NCBI RefSeq assembly: GCF_013031405.1
Contig: NZ_WPZY01000014.1
Span: forward strand, 1 to 64,000
DNA from: Ruegeria sp. HKCCD8929
Lineage (GTDB): Bacteria > Pseudomonadota > Alphaproteobacteria > Rhodobacterales > Rhodobacteraceae
DNA: 64,000 nt
Direction of reading: 5' to 3'
Shown here: positions 1-10,357 of the stretch, in pieces
Numbering within the stretch: position 1 is the first letter of the stretch
Layout: the number at the start of each line of letters is the position of its first letter
Notes under the pieces: model-generated
Told to the model about the DNA's origin: nothing
Database searches by the model: none
The model's input: the letters and a program-made list of their open reading frames with translations, nothing else
Program-made: the position numbers and the translations under genes

Positions 1-99
1 AGTGTCGCTGACCCATCGGGCAAAGCGGGCGCTCATGCACCGCGCGGCGAAGGTGCCAGAAGAGCCCAGACCTACAGACTTATTGGACCGCAACGAATG

Positions 100-744
100 T
101 CAGCTTGTTTGCGCCGTTTCGTGCTCATGCGCAATTTCTTCCCGCCGTTCCTCAAGTGCTTGGCGAATGATCTGGAACGCAGATGACAAGAACAGGCTCG
201 CCATGATCGCTGCCACAATGAGGTCAGGCCAACCTGTTGCAGTGCCCCAGACCCCCAACGCGGCAATCATGACAGCCACGTTGCCGATGGCGTCGTTCCG
301 CGAGCAAAGCCAGACTGACCGCACGTTTGCGTCTCCATCCTTGTAGCTGACAAGCAGAAACACGCTCGCAAGGTTTGTCGCGAGTGCCAATGCGCCGATG
401 ATCCCCATGATTTCGGCTTCTGGAACACCCACGTAGAACACACGGTAGACGGTAGAACCAAACACCCACGCGCCCATCAGGAAGAGGCTGATACCCTTCG
501 CCAAGGCCGCATTCGTTCGAGCGCGGATCGACGCACCGATCACAGCGAGGGAAATACCATAGGTCTGTGCGTCCCCAAGGAAGTCGAGCGCGTCGGCCTG
601 AAGTGCCTTAGACTTCGCGTAGTGTCCGGCGGTCATCTCGACCACAAACATCGTCGCATTCAGCGCGATGACGATCCAAAGCCGACGTTTGTATTCGTTC
701 GACATTCCGTCGAATTTCACGTCGTTGCCGCAGCATCCTGCCAT
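100..744 (-). CDS. CDF-family cation efflux transporter with an atypical metal site
   Basis: A 214-residue, roughly six-TM inner-membrane protein of the cation diffusion facilitator type, expected to export a divalent metal by proton antiport. It lacks the usual long cytoplasmic C-terminal domain. The TM2 metal motif reads DFLGD (D54, D58), where zinc exporters have HxxxD. The TM5 motif appears as CSRND (C147, D151), where zinc exporters again have HxxxD. The N-terminus carries an adjacent Cys pair (C4, C5). It is divergent from a MerR regulator, and a MerR-type promoter sits directly upstream. Family assignment is solid. The metal is not known; the D/D/C/D site argues against a standard zinc exporter. 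Confidence 0.85.
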   Translation of the reverse strand: MAGCCGNDVKFDGMSNEYKRRLWIVIALNATMFVVEMTAGHYAKSKALQADALDFLGDAQTYGISLAVIGASIRARTNAALAKGISLFLMGAWVFGSTVYRVFYVGVPEAEIMGIIGALALATNLASVFLLVSYKDGDANVRSVWLCSRNDAIGNVAVMIAALGVWGTATGWPDLIVAAIMASLFLSSAFQIIRQALEERREEIAHEHETAQTS

Positions 745-775
745 CTTGAAACCTCTTCAGAATCGCCTCGGTTCT

Positions 776-806
776 AATGTAGTGTCTCTAGTGACTAGAG
801 GTTCAA
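776..806 (-). promoter_or_regulatory. MerR-type promoter/operator for the CDF gene
   Basis: Read on the minus strand, a -35 TTGAAC (801-806) and a -10 TACATT (776-781) are separated by exactly 19 bp. The spacer holds a perfect 7+1+7 palindrome, CTCTAGT-G-ACTAGAG (786-800). An overlong 19-bp spacer with a centred dyad is the hallmark of promoters that MerR-family activators untwist. It points at the CDF exporter and lies between it and the MerR gene. Confidence 0.9.
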
Positions 807-818
807 GAGGCTTTCTGC

Positions 819-1235
819 ATGTTCTCAATTGGCGAGCTTTCGAAGCGGACGAAGGTCAAAGTGCCCACCATCCGCTATTACGAAGAAATGGGTCTTCTGG
901 CAGCACCGGAACGTACGGCTGGCAACCAGAGGCGCTACACGAATGAGGGGTTGGAACGCTTGAGCTTCATCCGTCATGCGCGTGATCTTGGCTTCTCGAT
1001 CGAAGCGATCTCTTCCCTGATCGAGTTACAAAACCATCCGGACAGGTCATGCGAGGCCGCCACTGAAATCGCAGAAGGTCAATTGTTCGAGGTGCGAGAA
1101 AAAATCAAACGCCTAAAGGCCCTTGAGACGGAACTGAGCCGCATCGCTCACGGATGCGACGGTCGTGGCGTGGCAGAGGACTGTTACGTTTTGGCTTCGC
1201 TTGCAGACCATGACCTGTGTGGGCGAGATAACTGA
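819..1235 (+). CDS. MerR-family metal-responsive regulator (CadR/PbrR/ZntR-like)
   Basis: A 138-residue activator. The N-terminal MerR winged helix-turn-helix starts at IGELSKRTKVKVPTIRYYEE, followed by a dimerisation helix (about residues 80-110) and a C-terminal metal loop. Three cysteines, C78, C113 and C122, sit where CadR, PbrR and ZntR proteins bind Cd, Pb or Zn; the loop reads HGCDGRG then EDC. It is divergent from the CDF exporter, which it presumably induces through the operator at 776-806. That operator ends 12 bp before this start codon, so autoregulation is likely. The subfamily is inferred; Cd/Pb/Zn specificity cannot be fixed from sequence. Confidence 0.9.
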   Translation: MFSIGELSKRTKVKVPTIRYYEEMGLLAAPERTAGNQRRYTNEGLERLSFIRHARDLGFSIEAISSLIELQNHPDRSCEAATEIAEGQLFEVREKIKRLKALETELSRIAHGCDGRGVAEDCYVLASLADHDLCGRDN

Positions 1236-1441
1236 CCACCAAAAACAGACAATGGCTCAAAGATCGACAAGGGAAACTTTGTCCCGCCTCATTAACACTG
1301 ATGTAGCCAGATCGAACGGCAGTTGTCGTAGAAACCTGCGCCACCGAGTCAATCTATCTGTCCATAAGGGTCAATCCGGTGCTTCATTCCGATCTTGGCC
1401 GACAGTGGATCAATGGGTTAGCAGGTGCCCAAGGGTCAAAC
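1236..1441. other. Intergenic left flank of the IS element
   Basis: No supported gene. It separates the MerR stop codon from the left inverted repeat of the IS3-family element. The open frames crossing it show no recognisable protein features. Confidence 0.6.
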
Positions 1442-1507
1442 AGAGGTGGTCGCGGAAAATCGGACCGGTGTTTAAGGTGGATCGCATGACGAAAGAGACG
1501 ATCCAGA

Positions 1508-1815
1508 ATGTCCAAGAGAAAGAACCACTCGCCAGAGTTTAAGGCCAAGGTCGCGTTGGAAGCGATCCGCGAAGAGATGACGCTGGCTGAGCTGTCGCGC
1601 AAATACGGCGTACATCCGAACATGATCAGCACGTGGAAACGCGCAGCGATTGCGAACATGTCCAGTGTCTTCGAGCGTGGCAAATCCGATGACGCCCGCG
1701 CATCTGAGGCCGAGATCGAAAAGCTTCATTCCAAGATCGGCAGTTGGTCGTGGAGCGGGATTTTTTGGCGAACGCCTCGCATCAGTTGCTCGGGACGCGA
1801 GGCAAGAAATGGTGA
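1508..1815 (+). pseudogene. IS3-family transposase OrfA, single-base frameshift
   Basis: The first 77 residues encode the HTH of IS3-family OrfA (start MSKRKNHSPEFKAKVALEAI, then LAELSRKYGVHPNMISTWK) and the beginning of the leucine-zipper region. One base appears to be missing at 1740/1741. The expected continuation (QLVVERDFLANASHQLL) is encoded in the next frame from 1741 and ends at the TGA at 1813-1815, overlapping the orfB start. In the present frame the protein runs into unrelated sequence to about 1900. An intact OrfA would be about 102 residues. Confidence 0.85.
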
Positions 1816-2639
1816 GCGCGGACCACAAGCTCAGCCAGCGCCGCCAATATTCTTTGCTGCGCCTGAGCCGTTCAAACCTGTATTATCAGCCGGTTGGTGA
1901 AAGTGCCGAGAACCTCAAGTACATGGCAATTATCGATAAACAGTTCTTGGAAACGCCGTGGTATGGCTCTCGCCAAATGGCACGCTTCATGAAGCGGCAT
2001 GGTCATCAATACGGTCGTCATCGTGTCCGCAGACTGATGCGCAAGATGTGCCTTGTGCCGATCTACCAGCCGCCCAATACGTCGAAGAAACATCCCCGGC
2101 ACAAGGTTTGGCCCTATCTGCTCAAGGGGCTGATCATCAACCGCCCGAACCAGTTTTGGTGCGCCGACATCACATACATCCCCATACGGCGCGGGTTTTT
2201 GTATCTGGTCGCGATCATGGATTGGCACAGCAGGAAGGCCTTGAGCTGGCGTCTATCGAACAGCATGGAAGCAGACTTTTGCGTTGAAGCTTTGAAAGAA
2301 GCGTTCGATCGCTACGGTCCACCTAAAATCATGAACACGGACCAAGGCAGCCAGTTCACGGGCTTTGAGTGGACCAACACACTGATGGACGCGACGGTCA
2401 AAATATCCATGGATGGCCGAGGCCGCTGGATCGATAACCGCATGATCGAGCGACTATGGCGGAGCCTGAAATACGAATGTGTTTACCTCAACGCCTTTGA
2501 AACCGGCTCAGAGGCAAGGGCAGGAATCGGCAAATGGCTCGCCTATTACAACGCCGAACGTCCCCACTCGACCCACGGCATCTTGACGCCAAACGAGGCC
2601 TATGTGACCCAACGGCTTGAAGAGAAGAAAGCAGCCTGA
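1809..2639 (+). CDS. IS3-family transposase OrfB (DDE integrase core)
   Basis: A 276-residue rve-type transposase. An HTH_21-like N-terminal segment (SRQMARFMKRHGHQYGRHRV) precedes the catalytic core. The acidic triad is visible: D in CADITYIP, D in MNTDQGSQFT and E in MIERLWRSLKYE, with the spacing typical of IS3. The C-terminus has the family YYNAERPHSTHG block. The ATG at 1809 is preferred because it overlaps the natural orfA stop; the open frame runs further upstream but that part reads as out-of-frame orfA. Normally OrfB is made as an OrfAB fusion by frameshifting, so the orfA lesion may silence this copy. Confidence 0.9.
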   Translation: MVSADHKLSQRRQYSLLRLSRSNLYYQPVGESAENLKYMAIIDKQFLETPWYGSRQMARFMKRHGHQYGRHRVRRLMRKMCLVPIYQPPNTSKKHPRHKVWPYLLKGLIINRPNQFWCADITYIPIRRGFLYLVAIMDWHSRKALSWRLSNSMEADFCVEALKEAFDRYGPPKIMNTDQGSQFTGFEWTNTLMDATVKISMDGRGRWIDNRMIERLWRSLKYECVYLNAFETGSEARAGIGKWLAYYNAERPHSTHGILTPNEAYVTQRLEEKKAA

Positions 2640-2702
2640 AACGAAACCAAGACCCACCTTAAAACCGGGCTGAAAACTGGTCGAAAAAGCAGGACCACCT
2701 CT

Positions 2703-2914
2703 AACTATCTGTCACTCCACACAAACAAAAAGCACGGCACTGTCGAGAACCAGAGCCTCACAAAGCTCGCTGACGTTCTGCACTCAGCTTAGCTGCCACG
2801 AGTTTTCGTGCTGGGCTTTTTCAGCCCTTTTTTGTACAGCTAGTGGAAGAACTTTGCTGAGTTCATCACTAAAAGTTCAACATGATGGTATGCATTAGTG
2901 CAGCGTGACGCAAA
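2703..2914. other. Intergenic right flank of the IS, with hairpins
   Basis: No gene is supported. The stretch contains a small dyad, CCACGA/TCGTG (about 2796-2810), directly before the terminator-like hairpin at 2813-2833. An integrase stub follows at 2915. The arrangement could be the edge of an integrated element, but no attachment-site repeat was identified. Confidence 0.5.
2813..2833 (+). terminator. Rho-independent terminator
   Basis: Stem GGGCT/AGCCC (2813-2817 and 2823-2827) with a five-base loop, followed by six T residues (2828-2833). No intact plus-strand gene ends just upstream, so the transcript it once served is unclear; the gene may have been lost when the region was rearranged. 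Confidence 0.6.
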
Positions 2915-3060
2915 ATGAAGCCGCATGCGTATCTCTCACGGTCAAGACACGGCATATACTACTTCCGTTGGCCACCGCCCGACACGACCATACAGCCTGC
3001 CCCAAAAAACATCCAAGAACTTTGAACGATCACTTTGCGCACTGAACTACTCAAATCTTC
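2915..3060 (+). pseudogene. Tyrosine-recombinase (phage integrase) N-terminal stub
   Basis: The frame from the ATG at 2915 gives 36 residues before a TGA at 3023-3025. It contains YLSRSRHGIYYFRWP, the signature start of DUF6538-type integrases (SRxGxYYFRW). After the stop, another frame resumes with ITLRTELLKSS, matching the 'SLRTrdp' strand that follows in such integrases. The rest of the protein, including all catalytic residues, is absent because the SMP-30 gene begins at 3065. A remnant of an integrated element. Confidence 0.65.
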
Positions 3061-3064
3061 CCAC

Positions 3065-3988
3065 CTATAGGCCATTTACGTTCAGATGGACTGCATATAA
3101 CGAGCTGGTTCCCGCTGCGAAAAGCCGATTCAATTTCGCTCCACCGAAACACACATTTCCGACCATTTCTGGAAGTTGGACCTTTCCGATCAAGTCTCCC
3201 TGCGAGTTAAGGCAGTGAATGCCGTCTGCCGCCGAACTCCAGATACGGCCATGTCGATCTGGTCTGAAGCCATCGAACACTCCTTGTGTGCATTCCGCAA
3301 AGACCTCACCTCCTGTCAGGCTTTTCCCATCGGACGAAACGGCAAATCTGCGGATATGGGCCGGGCCGTCCGGATCATGCGTAACGCCCGTGTCTGAAAT
3401 GAAAAGGGTGCTTTCATCGGGAGAAAACGCCAGCCCGTTGGGTTTCATAAAATCTGTCGCGACAGCCGCCACCTCGGCCGTGTCGGGATCGATGCGATAG
3501 ACATGGCATGCTCCGATTTCGCTGTCCGCCCGTTCGCCTTCGTAATCCATCATGATGCCGTAAGACGGATCGGTGAACCACACAGAGCCATCCGACTTGA
3601 CCACGACATCATTCGGTGAGTTCAGACGCTTGCCATCCCAGGCATCCGCCAAAACCGTGATCGAGCCATCATGCTCGGTTCGAGTGACGCGGCGCGTCAG
3701 GTGTTCACAGGAGACCAGCCGCCCTTTTCGATCTACCGTGTTGCCATTGGTATTGTTGGAAGGCTGCCGAAACACCGAAACCGACCCATCCGTATCATCC
3801 CAGCGCATCAGACGATTGTTGGGGATGTCGGACCAAACCAGATAGCGCCCGGCGGCGAACCATGCCGGGCCTTCAGACCAGCGCGCGCCGGTCCATAACC
3901 GCTCGACCCGGGCATGACCGATGATGCAGGCCTCGAACTCCTTTTCCATGACTTCGAAACCCGTGCCGTCCAGAACACCAAACATCAA
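3065..3988 (-). CDS. SMP-30/gluconolactonase-family lactonase
   Basis: A 307-residue six-bladed beta-propeller of the SGL family, expected to hydrolyse an aldonolactone to the aldonate. Candidate metal ligands are the Glu in WSEGPAW, the Asn in NSPNDVVV and the Asp in FISDTG, in the family's usual places. No signal peptide is visible, so it is probably cytoplasmic. The start ATG overlaps the stop of the upstream cytochrome b561-like gene, placing it last in the 13-gene sugar operon. The lactone is unknown; operon context suggests a pentono- or hexono-lactone. Confidence 0.85.
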   Translation of the reverse strand: MMFGVLDGTGFEVMEKEFEACIIGHARVERLWTGARWSEGPAWFAAGRYLVWSDIPNNRLMRWDDTDGSVSVFRQPSNNTNGNTVDRKGRLVSCEHLTRRVTRTEHDGSITVLADAWDGKRLNSPNDVVVKSDGSVWFTDPSYGIMMDYEGERADSEIGACHVYRIDPDTAEVAAVATDFMKPNGLAFSPDESTLFISDTGVTHDPDGPAHIRRFAVSSDGKSLTGGEVFAECTQGVFDGFRPDRHGRIWSSAADGIHCLNSQGDLIGKVQLPEMVGNVCFGGAKLNRLFAAGTSSLYAVHLNVNGL

Positions 3989-4704
3989 TCTCCTCCTCTG
4001 TTCATCAAATCACCGGGCCTGGCCGTGGCCCACCACGTCTGTGCCATTTGGCTCCTCGGGAACGCAGGGTCAGGCCCCCAAACGGTTTGAAAGGTAGCAA
4101 AAGCACACCCTGCCCGTTGCAAAAGGAGGGTGATGCCGCACAGAACGCCCGAATAGAGAGTGACCGAAAACCACATCCAGCATAGTGCATTAGCGAACCA
4201 CAGACCGCTGAGTATGGTGATGACAATAAGTGGCAGCACAACATGGCCATTGCTTCGGTGAAAACGTTTGAATTTTAAACGCCTGCGGGTCATGTCATAG
4301 TGGTCACCGGACATGCCACCGGGATCTGATGGCCCTCCCTTTGAACAGCACGCCATCGCGCCCAAAAGCTGCAAAAAACAAAGAGACAGAACAAGAATTC
4401 CATGCACAGCGTGAAACTCCACGACGACGCCCGGAATACTCCAAACCAGAAACACAGCAGGCAATGTCAGGAAACAAGCGGTCCTCTGACCAATCCGAAG
4501 GCACTGCCACCAGATTGGATTACTCAAAACGCGCGGCCAGTTTTGGCACGACATGATCTTGAAGTACCGCGCCGCAATTATCGCCGCCGGACAAATGAAT
4601 GCCCAGGCTGGTGCCATCAGCCGCCCGCGCCATGACAGGGCGAGGCCAATCTCGTGACCTCGCCCCGAATCACAGGATGACAACAGCCATTCCGTCATCC
4701 GCAT
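3985..4704 (-). CDS. Cytochrome b561 domain-containing membrane protein
   Basis: A 239-residue protein with about five hydrophobic segments. It resembles the eukaryote-type b561/DOMON-associated membrane proteins found in Rhodobacteraceae. Candidate haem-ligating histidines lie in EFHAVHG and KRFHRSNGH. The family blocks ARYFKIM, GDHYDMTRRR and VWGPDPAFP are all present. It would pass electrons across the inner membrane. It sits between the semialdehyde dehydrogenase and the SMP-30 gene, overlapping the latter by 4 bp. A role in sugar oxidation is only suggested by neighbourhood; no partner dehydrogenase is encoded in the operon. Confidence 0.7.
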   Translation of the reverse strand: MRMTEWLLSSCDSGRGHEIGLALSWRGRLMAPAWAFICPAAIIAARYFKIMSCQNWPRVLSNPIWWQCLRIGQRTACFLTLPAVFLVWSIPGVVVEFHAVHGILVLSLCFLQLLGAMACCSKGGPSDPGGMSGDHYDMTRRRLKFKRFHRSNGHVVLPLIVITILSGLWFANALCWMWFSVTLYSGVLCGITLLLQRAGCAFATFQTVWGPDPAFPRSQMAQTWWATARPGDLMNRGGD

Positions 4705-4710
4705 TTTATC

Positions 4711-6213
4711 TCAGCCTTGTATTTCATCCGGCAACAACGCCTTGGGCATATTCTGGTAACTCACAGGGCGCAGCCAGCGCACGATGGCCAAATTACCCAC
4801 CGATGTAGCTCGCACGTCCGTGCTGGCCGGGTACGGTCCGCCATGCATCATGGCAGAACAGACCTCGACACCAGTTGGAAAACCGTTTGCCAACAAACGG
4901 CCCGCTTTTTCTTCGAGGATCGGCATGAGTGCCTGTGCTTGGGTTGTATCGGCATCATCCGCATGCAGGGTCAGGGTCAACTGCCCCTCCAGACATTCGG
5001 CCAGTGCCTGCATCTGATCTGCGTCCTCACACAGAACGATGATACCCGCAGCGCCAAACACCTCGTGTTGAAGTTTGGGGTTTGCCATCCAGTCGGCTGC
5101 GTTGACCTTGAACAACGCGGGCAATGCCCAGCGTTTGCCGGACGCCGCGCCGCACGACGTCACCTCGACCATCAGATCACGAAACTCGCGGACCCCTTGT
5201 TCGTAGGCATCGTGGATGCCATCGGTCAGCATCTTCTGTTCGGCGGTTTCGTTGAGCGCTTTGGCACAGGCGGCTTCAAGTGCCCCTGCGTCTGGTCCTT
5301 TCAGCATGACGGCAACGCCGGGATTGGTGCAGAACTGCCCCGCACCCATGGTCAGGGACGCAGCCCAGCCTGACCCTATTTCGGCCGCACGTGCGGACAT
5401 GGCATGAGGCAGGCAAAACATCGGGTTGACCGAGCCCAGTTCGCCGAAAAACGGGATCGGTTGCGGGCGTGCATGGCACAAATCGTAAAGCGCCCGGCCG
5501 CCCGTCAGAGATCCAGTGAAACCGACGGCACGGATTTCTGGATGCTGTACGAGAGCCGAGCCGACCTCGCGCCCCGAGCCCTGCACAATCTGAAATGTGC
5601 CAGACGGCACGTCGCAGATCTCAATGGCCTTGTCGATGGCCTGTGCCACCAGTTCTGCTGTGCCCGCGTGGGCGCTGTGGCCCTTTACGACAACTGGACA
5701 GCCAGCCGCCAAGGCAGAGGCGGTGTCACCACCCGCCGTTGAGAAAGCGAGCGGGAAATTCGACGCACCAAAGACGGCCACGGGGCCGATGGCTTTGTGC
5801 GTCAGGCGCAGATCAGGACGGGGGAGTGGCGTCCGATCAGGAAGTGCGCCGTCTTTTCGGATATCGAGGTATCCTGTCTCTTCAATCAGGTCGGCAAACA
5901 TACGCAGTTGGCCGGTCGTTCGGCCGCGCTCACCCACCAATCGCGCTTCGGGCAGGCCCGTTTCGGCCATGCCGGTTTGCGTTATTTCGTCGCCCAGAGC
6001 ATCCATCTGGTCCGCAATCGTGCGCAGGAACGTGGCGCGTTCAGCACGAGATTTTCCCGAATAGGCGCGGAAATCGCGCCGGGCCGCGCGGCAGGCTTCG
6101 TCGACCTGTGCGGCAGTGGCCTGCGCAAAGCTTTGCCCACCCAGATCGTCAGATGCATGCAAATTATCGGACCCGACCCAGTTGCCGTCGATCAGGTTTT
6201 TCCCAAAGATCAT
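4711..6213 (-). CDS. Aldehyde dehydrogenase, 2-oxoglutarate semialdehyde (2,5-dioxovalerate) type
   Basis: A 500-residue NAD(P)-dependent aldehyde dehydrogenase. The catalytic Cys is C295 in GQFCTNPG and the general base is E258 in FFGELGSVNP. The FGELGSVNP and QFCTNPG wording is typical of alpha-ketoglutaric semialdehyde dehydrogenases of pentose-acid pathways. It would oxidise 2,5-dioxopentanoate to 2-oxoglutarate. It starts 1 bp after the stop of the DHDPS-family dehydratase that would supply this substrate, which strengthens the assignment. A different semialdehyde is possible if the sugar is not a pentose. Confidence 0.85.
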   Translation of the reverse strand: MIFGKNLIDGNWVGSDNLHASDDLGGQSFAQATAAQVDEACRAARRDFRAYSGKSRAERATFLRTIADQMDALGDEITQTGMAETGLPEARLVGERGRTTGQLRMFADLIEETGYLDIRKDGALPDRTPLPRPDLRLTHKAIGPVAVFGASNFPLAFSTAGGDTASALAAGCPVVVKGHSAHAGTAELVAQAIDKAIEICDVPSGTFQIVQGSGREVGSALVQHPEIRAVGFTGSLTGGRALYDLCHARPQPIPFFGELGSVNPMFCLPHAMSARAAEIGSGWAASLTMGAGQFCTNPGVAVMLKGPDAGALEAACAKALNETAEQKMLTDGIHDAYEQGVREFRDLMVEVTSCGAASGKRWALPALFKVNAADWMANPKLQHEVFGAAGIIVLCEDADQMQALAECLEGQLTLTLHADDADTTQAQALMPILEEKAGRLLANGFPTGVEVCSAMMHGGPYPASTDVRATSVGNLAIVRWLRPVSYQNMPKALLPDEIQG

Positions 6214-6214
6214 C

Positions 6215-7123
6215 TTATTTTCCCCATTTCAGGACAAGCGGGTCCAGTGGTTTCAAAAGGTTTATCAAACGGTCGCGAATGGCCGGTTGCAGCGGATCGA
6301 TCGGATGACGGCAATAGTCAGATTGGATAACCCCGCCTTCGACCATCGCGGCCTTGCAGGATTGCCAGCCGCACTGACGGTTTTCATGGTTGATCGCCAT
6401 CGCCACGCGCCCGTAAGCGGCGGTCGCCTCTTCGATACGGCCAGCATGGTGGTGGGTGATCACAGGCTTGATCTGATCGACAATCATGCCCGAGGTCATG
6501 GAACCAGTCGCGCCGGCGTCCAGATCGGCAAGCAGGGTGATGCCTTCCTCGCCATCGAACGGCGCCTCAATCGCATCGCCACCCTCGGCGATCAGTGCGC
6601 GGAGCTTGTTGGCCGCACGGGGGCATTCAATCTTGAACAGTTTCACCATGTCGATCTCTCGCGCCATCCTCACCAGCAACGGCACTGGCAGATCAACACC
6701 TGACAGCGGCGCGTCCTGTACCATGATAGGGATGCCAACCTCACCCACGGCTGCAAACTGCTCATAGGTTTGCTGCGCGTTCCCTTTCAGAAGCGCCCCA
6801 TGATAGGGCGGCATCATCATGACGATGTCAGCACCAAGCTCTTTGGAGTATTTTGCCCGTTCGACTGCGATCTGCGTGGCAAAATGGCTGATCGTCACAA
6901 TCATCGGCACGCGTCCGGCGACATGTTCCAGACACAACCGGGTCAGAATTGCGCGTTCCTCGTCTGAAATCAGAAACTGCTCCGAAAAATTCGCCAAGAT
7001 GCAAATGCCATCTGCCCCTTGGTCAATGAGGCAATCCAGAACACGTTCCATTCCGTCCAGATCGAGAGCACCATCATCGTTGAACGGCGTGGGCGCAACG
7101 GGCCAGATACCTGAATAAGTCAT
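6215..7123 (-). CDS. DHDPS-family aldolase/dehydratase (2-keto-3-deoxy acid dehydratase-like)
   Basis: A 302-residue class I TIM barrel of the DapA/NAL family. The Schiff-base Lys lies in VKLFKIE and the conserved Tyr in MMPPYHG. Size and context fit a 2-keto-3-deoxy-pentonate dehydratase giving 2-oxoglutarate semialdehyde for the adjacent dehydrogenase. An aldolase activity on the keto-deoxy acid cannot be excluded from sequence. It lies between the enolase-superfamily dehydratase (3 bp upstream) and the aldehyde dehydrogenase (1 bp downstream), clearly in one transcript. Confidence 0.8.
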   Translation of the reverse strand: MTYSGIWPVAPTPFNDDGALDLDGMERVLDCLIDQGADGICILANFSEQFLISDEERAILTRLCLEHVAGRVPMIVTISHFATQIAVERAKYSKELGADIVMMMPPYHGALLKGNAQQTYEQFAAVGEVGIPIMVQDAPLSGVDLPVPLLVRMAREIDMVKLFKIECPRAANKLRALIAEGGDAIEAPFDGEEGITLLADLDAGATGSMTSGMIVDQIKPVITHHHAGRIEEATAAYGRVAMAINHENRQCGWQSCKAAMVEGGVIQSDYCRHPIDPLQPAIRDRLINLLKPLDPLVLKWGK

Positions 7124-7126
7124 GAT

Positions 7127-9319
<2,193 letters not shown>

Positions 9320-9323
<4 letters not shown>

Positions 9324-10282
9324 GCCGCATTCTCCCAATGTTTTGAAAATCCGTCGGGCAGGATGACCATGACGTCCGGCTCCTTGCCCGTATCAAAGGT
9401 CTGAACAACTTCGAACGTATCGAGGTTAAAGCGCTGCACCTGCTCACAATCGATTGCGATATAGGCAAAGGCTGCCTCGTCATCGATGCACAGTGCCAGC
9501 GGATTGGCAGGCGTTTTCTGTTCATGCAGCATCTCGCCCGTCGCCTCGTCGAAAACGGAGAACGACCCGCCGAAATGGTTCATCGTCACCAGGCGGTTGC
9601 GCTTTTCGTCATAGTAGATGCGGCAGGGATCATCCGGTGTCGGAAAGGCGCGCTCAACCTCAAGCGTTTGCGTGTTGATCACCGCAACCGTGTTGGAGAT
9701 CCGTTGCGAGGTATAGAGCGTATGAGCCTCTTCCCGCAGGCACCGACCTTCGGGTTTTTGTCCGGTCTTGATCGAAATTGGCTCGACCGAGGCGTCATAT
9801 GGGTCGAACACCGTTACATCGCCAGAGGTCAGGTTCATCGAATAAGCCGTGCGGCCATCCTTGGTCAGCGCAAACAGATGACATTTGCTGCCCCCCGTCG
9901 GCGTGATGTGATCCCAACCCTGATCGAAAGCGCGCGGGTTTTCCTTGACCAGTAAATGCCCTGTCCATTCTGACAGAACATATAGCCGCCCCTGCCTATC
10001 CAGCCCGATTCCATGCGGGCGGGCATGCTCGCCAAGATCATAAGTATGGGCGATTTCTTGTTTGCGAATGTCGACCACGACGACCGAGCGCCCATCGGTG
10101 CCGTCAATGCCGGAATTCTGCACCCCGTAGTGGCCGACATAAGCATAATGGAAATCGCTATCGACAACGAATTCATGAGGGAAATGTGGCAAATCCAAAC
10201 GCCCGAGCAAGGCGCCCGTGTCAATGTCATACCAGCTCACGCAATGGCTGCATTTCTCTATCAACATCATGGATTGCGCCAT
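9320..10282 (-). CDS. YncE/YVTN-type beta-propeller protein
   Basis: A 320-residue protein built of WD/YVTN-like propeller repeats, for example SVVVVDIRKQEI, NTVAVINTQTLEV and QRFNLDTFEVV. No signal peptide is seen, so it is probably cytoplasmic. Propellers of this type include lactonases such as 6-phosphogluconolactonase and proteins of unknown role. Its place in a sugar-acid operon makes a second lactonase or sugar-binding role plausible, but no catalytic residues can be assigned. The stop overlaps the start of the PdxA-like gene. Confidence 0.65.
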
Positions 10283-10357
10283 TCGAACTCCCTCCTGTGA
10301 TGGTCTGTTCCGCGTGTCTGAGGCCGACCTCGAAACGGCCGCCCTCAGACGGGTTTC

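Larger units (their letters stand above)
1442..2702 (+). mobile_element. IS3-family insertion sequence, complete ends, orfA frameshifted
   Basis: A 1261-bp element with perfect 10-bp terminal inverted repeats, AGAGGTGGTC (1442-1451) and GACCACCTCT (2693-2702). A second matching block (TTTAAGGTGG) lies internally near each end. The flanking trinucleotide AAC occurs on both sides (1439-1441 and 2703-2705), consistent with the 3-bp target duplication of IS3 elements. It carries orfA and orfB in the usual overlapping arrangement (ATGGTGA at 1809-1815). The visible duplication suggests a fairly recent insertion. Confidence 0.88.

Noticed and set aside
1-36. Short minus-strand open frame starting at 36 and running off the left edge, in the position where some CDF operons carry lspA.
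   Set aside because: Only 12 codons are visible, no ribosome-binding site is seen, and the residues do not resemble a signal peptidase start.
1165-1542. Plus-strand frame of 125 codons spanning the end of the MerR gene and the left IS end.
   Set aside because: It crosses an insertion-sequence boundary and shows no recognisable protein features.
2796-2833. Two adjacent hairpins that at first looked like the 3' end of a structured RNA gene or an attachment site.
   Set aside because: No cloverleaf, CCA end or repeat of this sequence near the integrase stub was found; only a terminator call is supported.
4717-6330. Several long plus-strand frames opposite the aldehyde dehydrogenase and DHDPS-family genes.
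   Set aside because: They lie opposite genes with clear catalytic motifs and overlap each other in different frames, as expected of GC-rich shadow frames.
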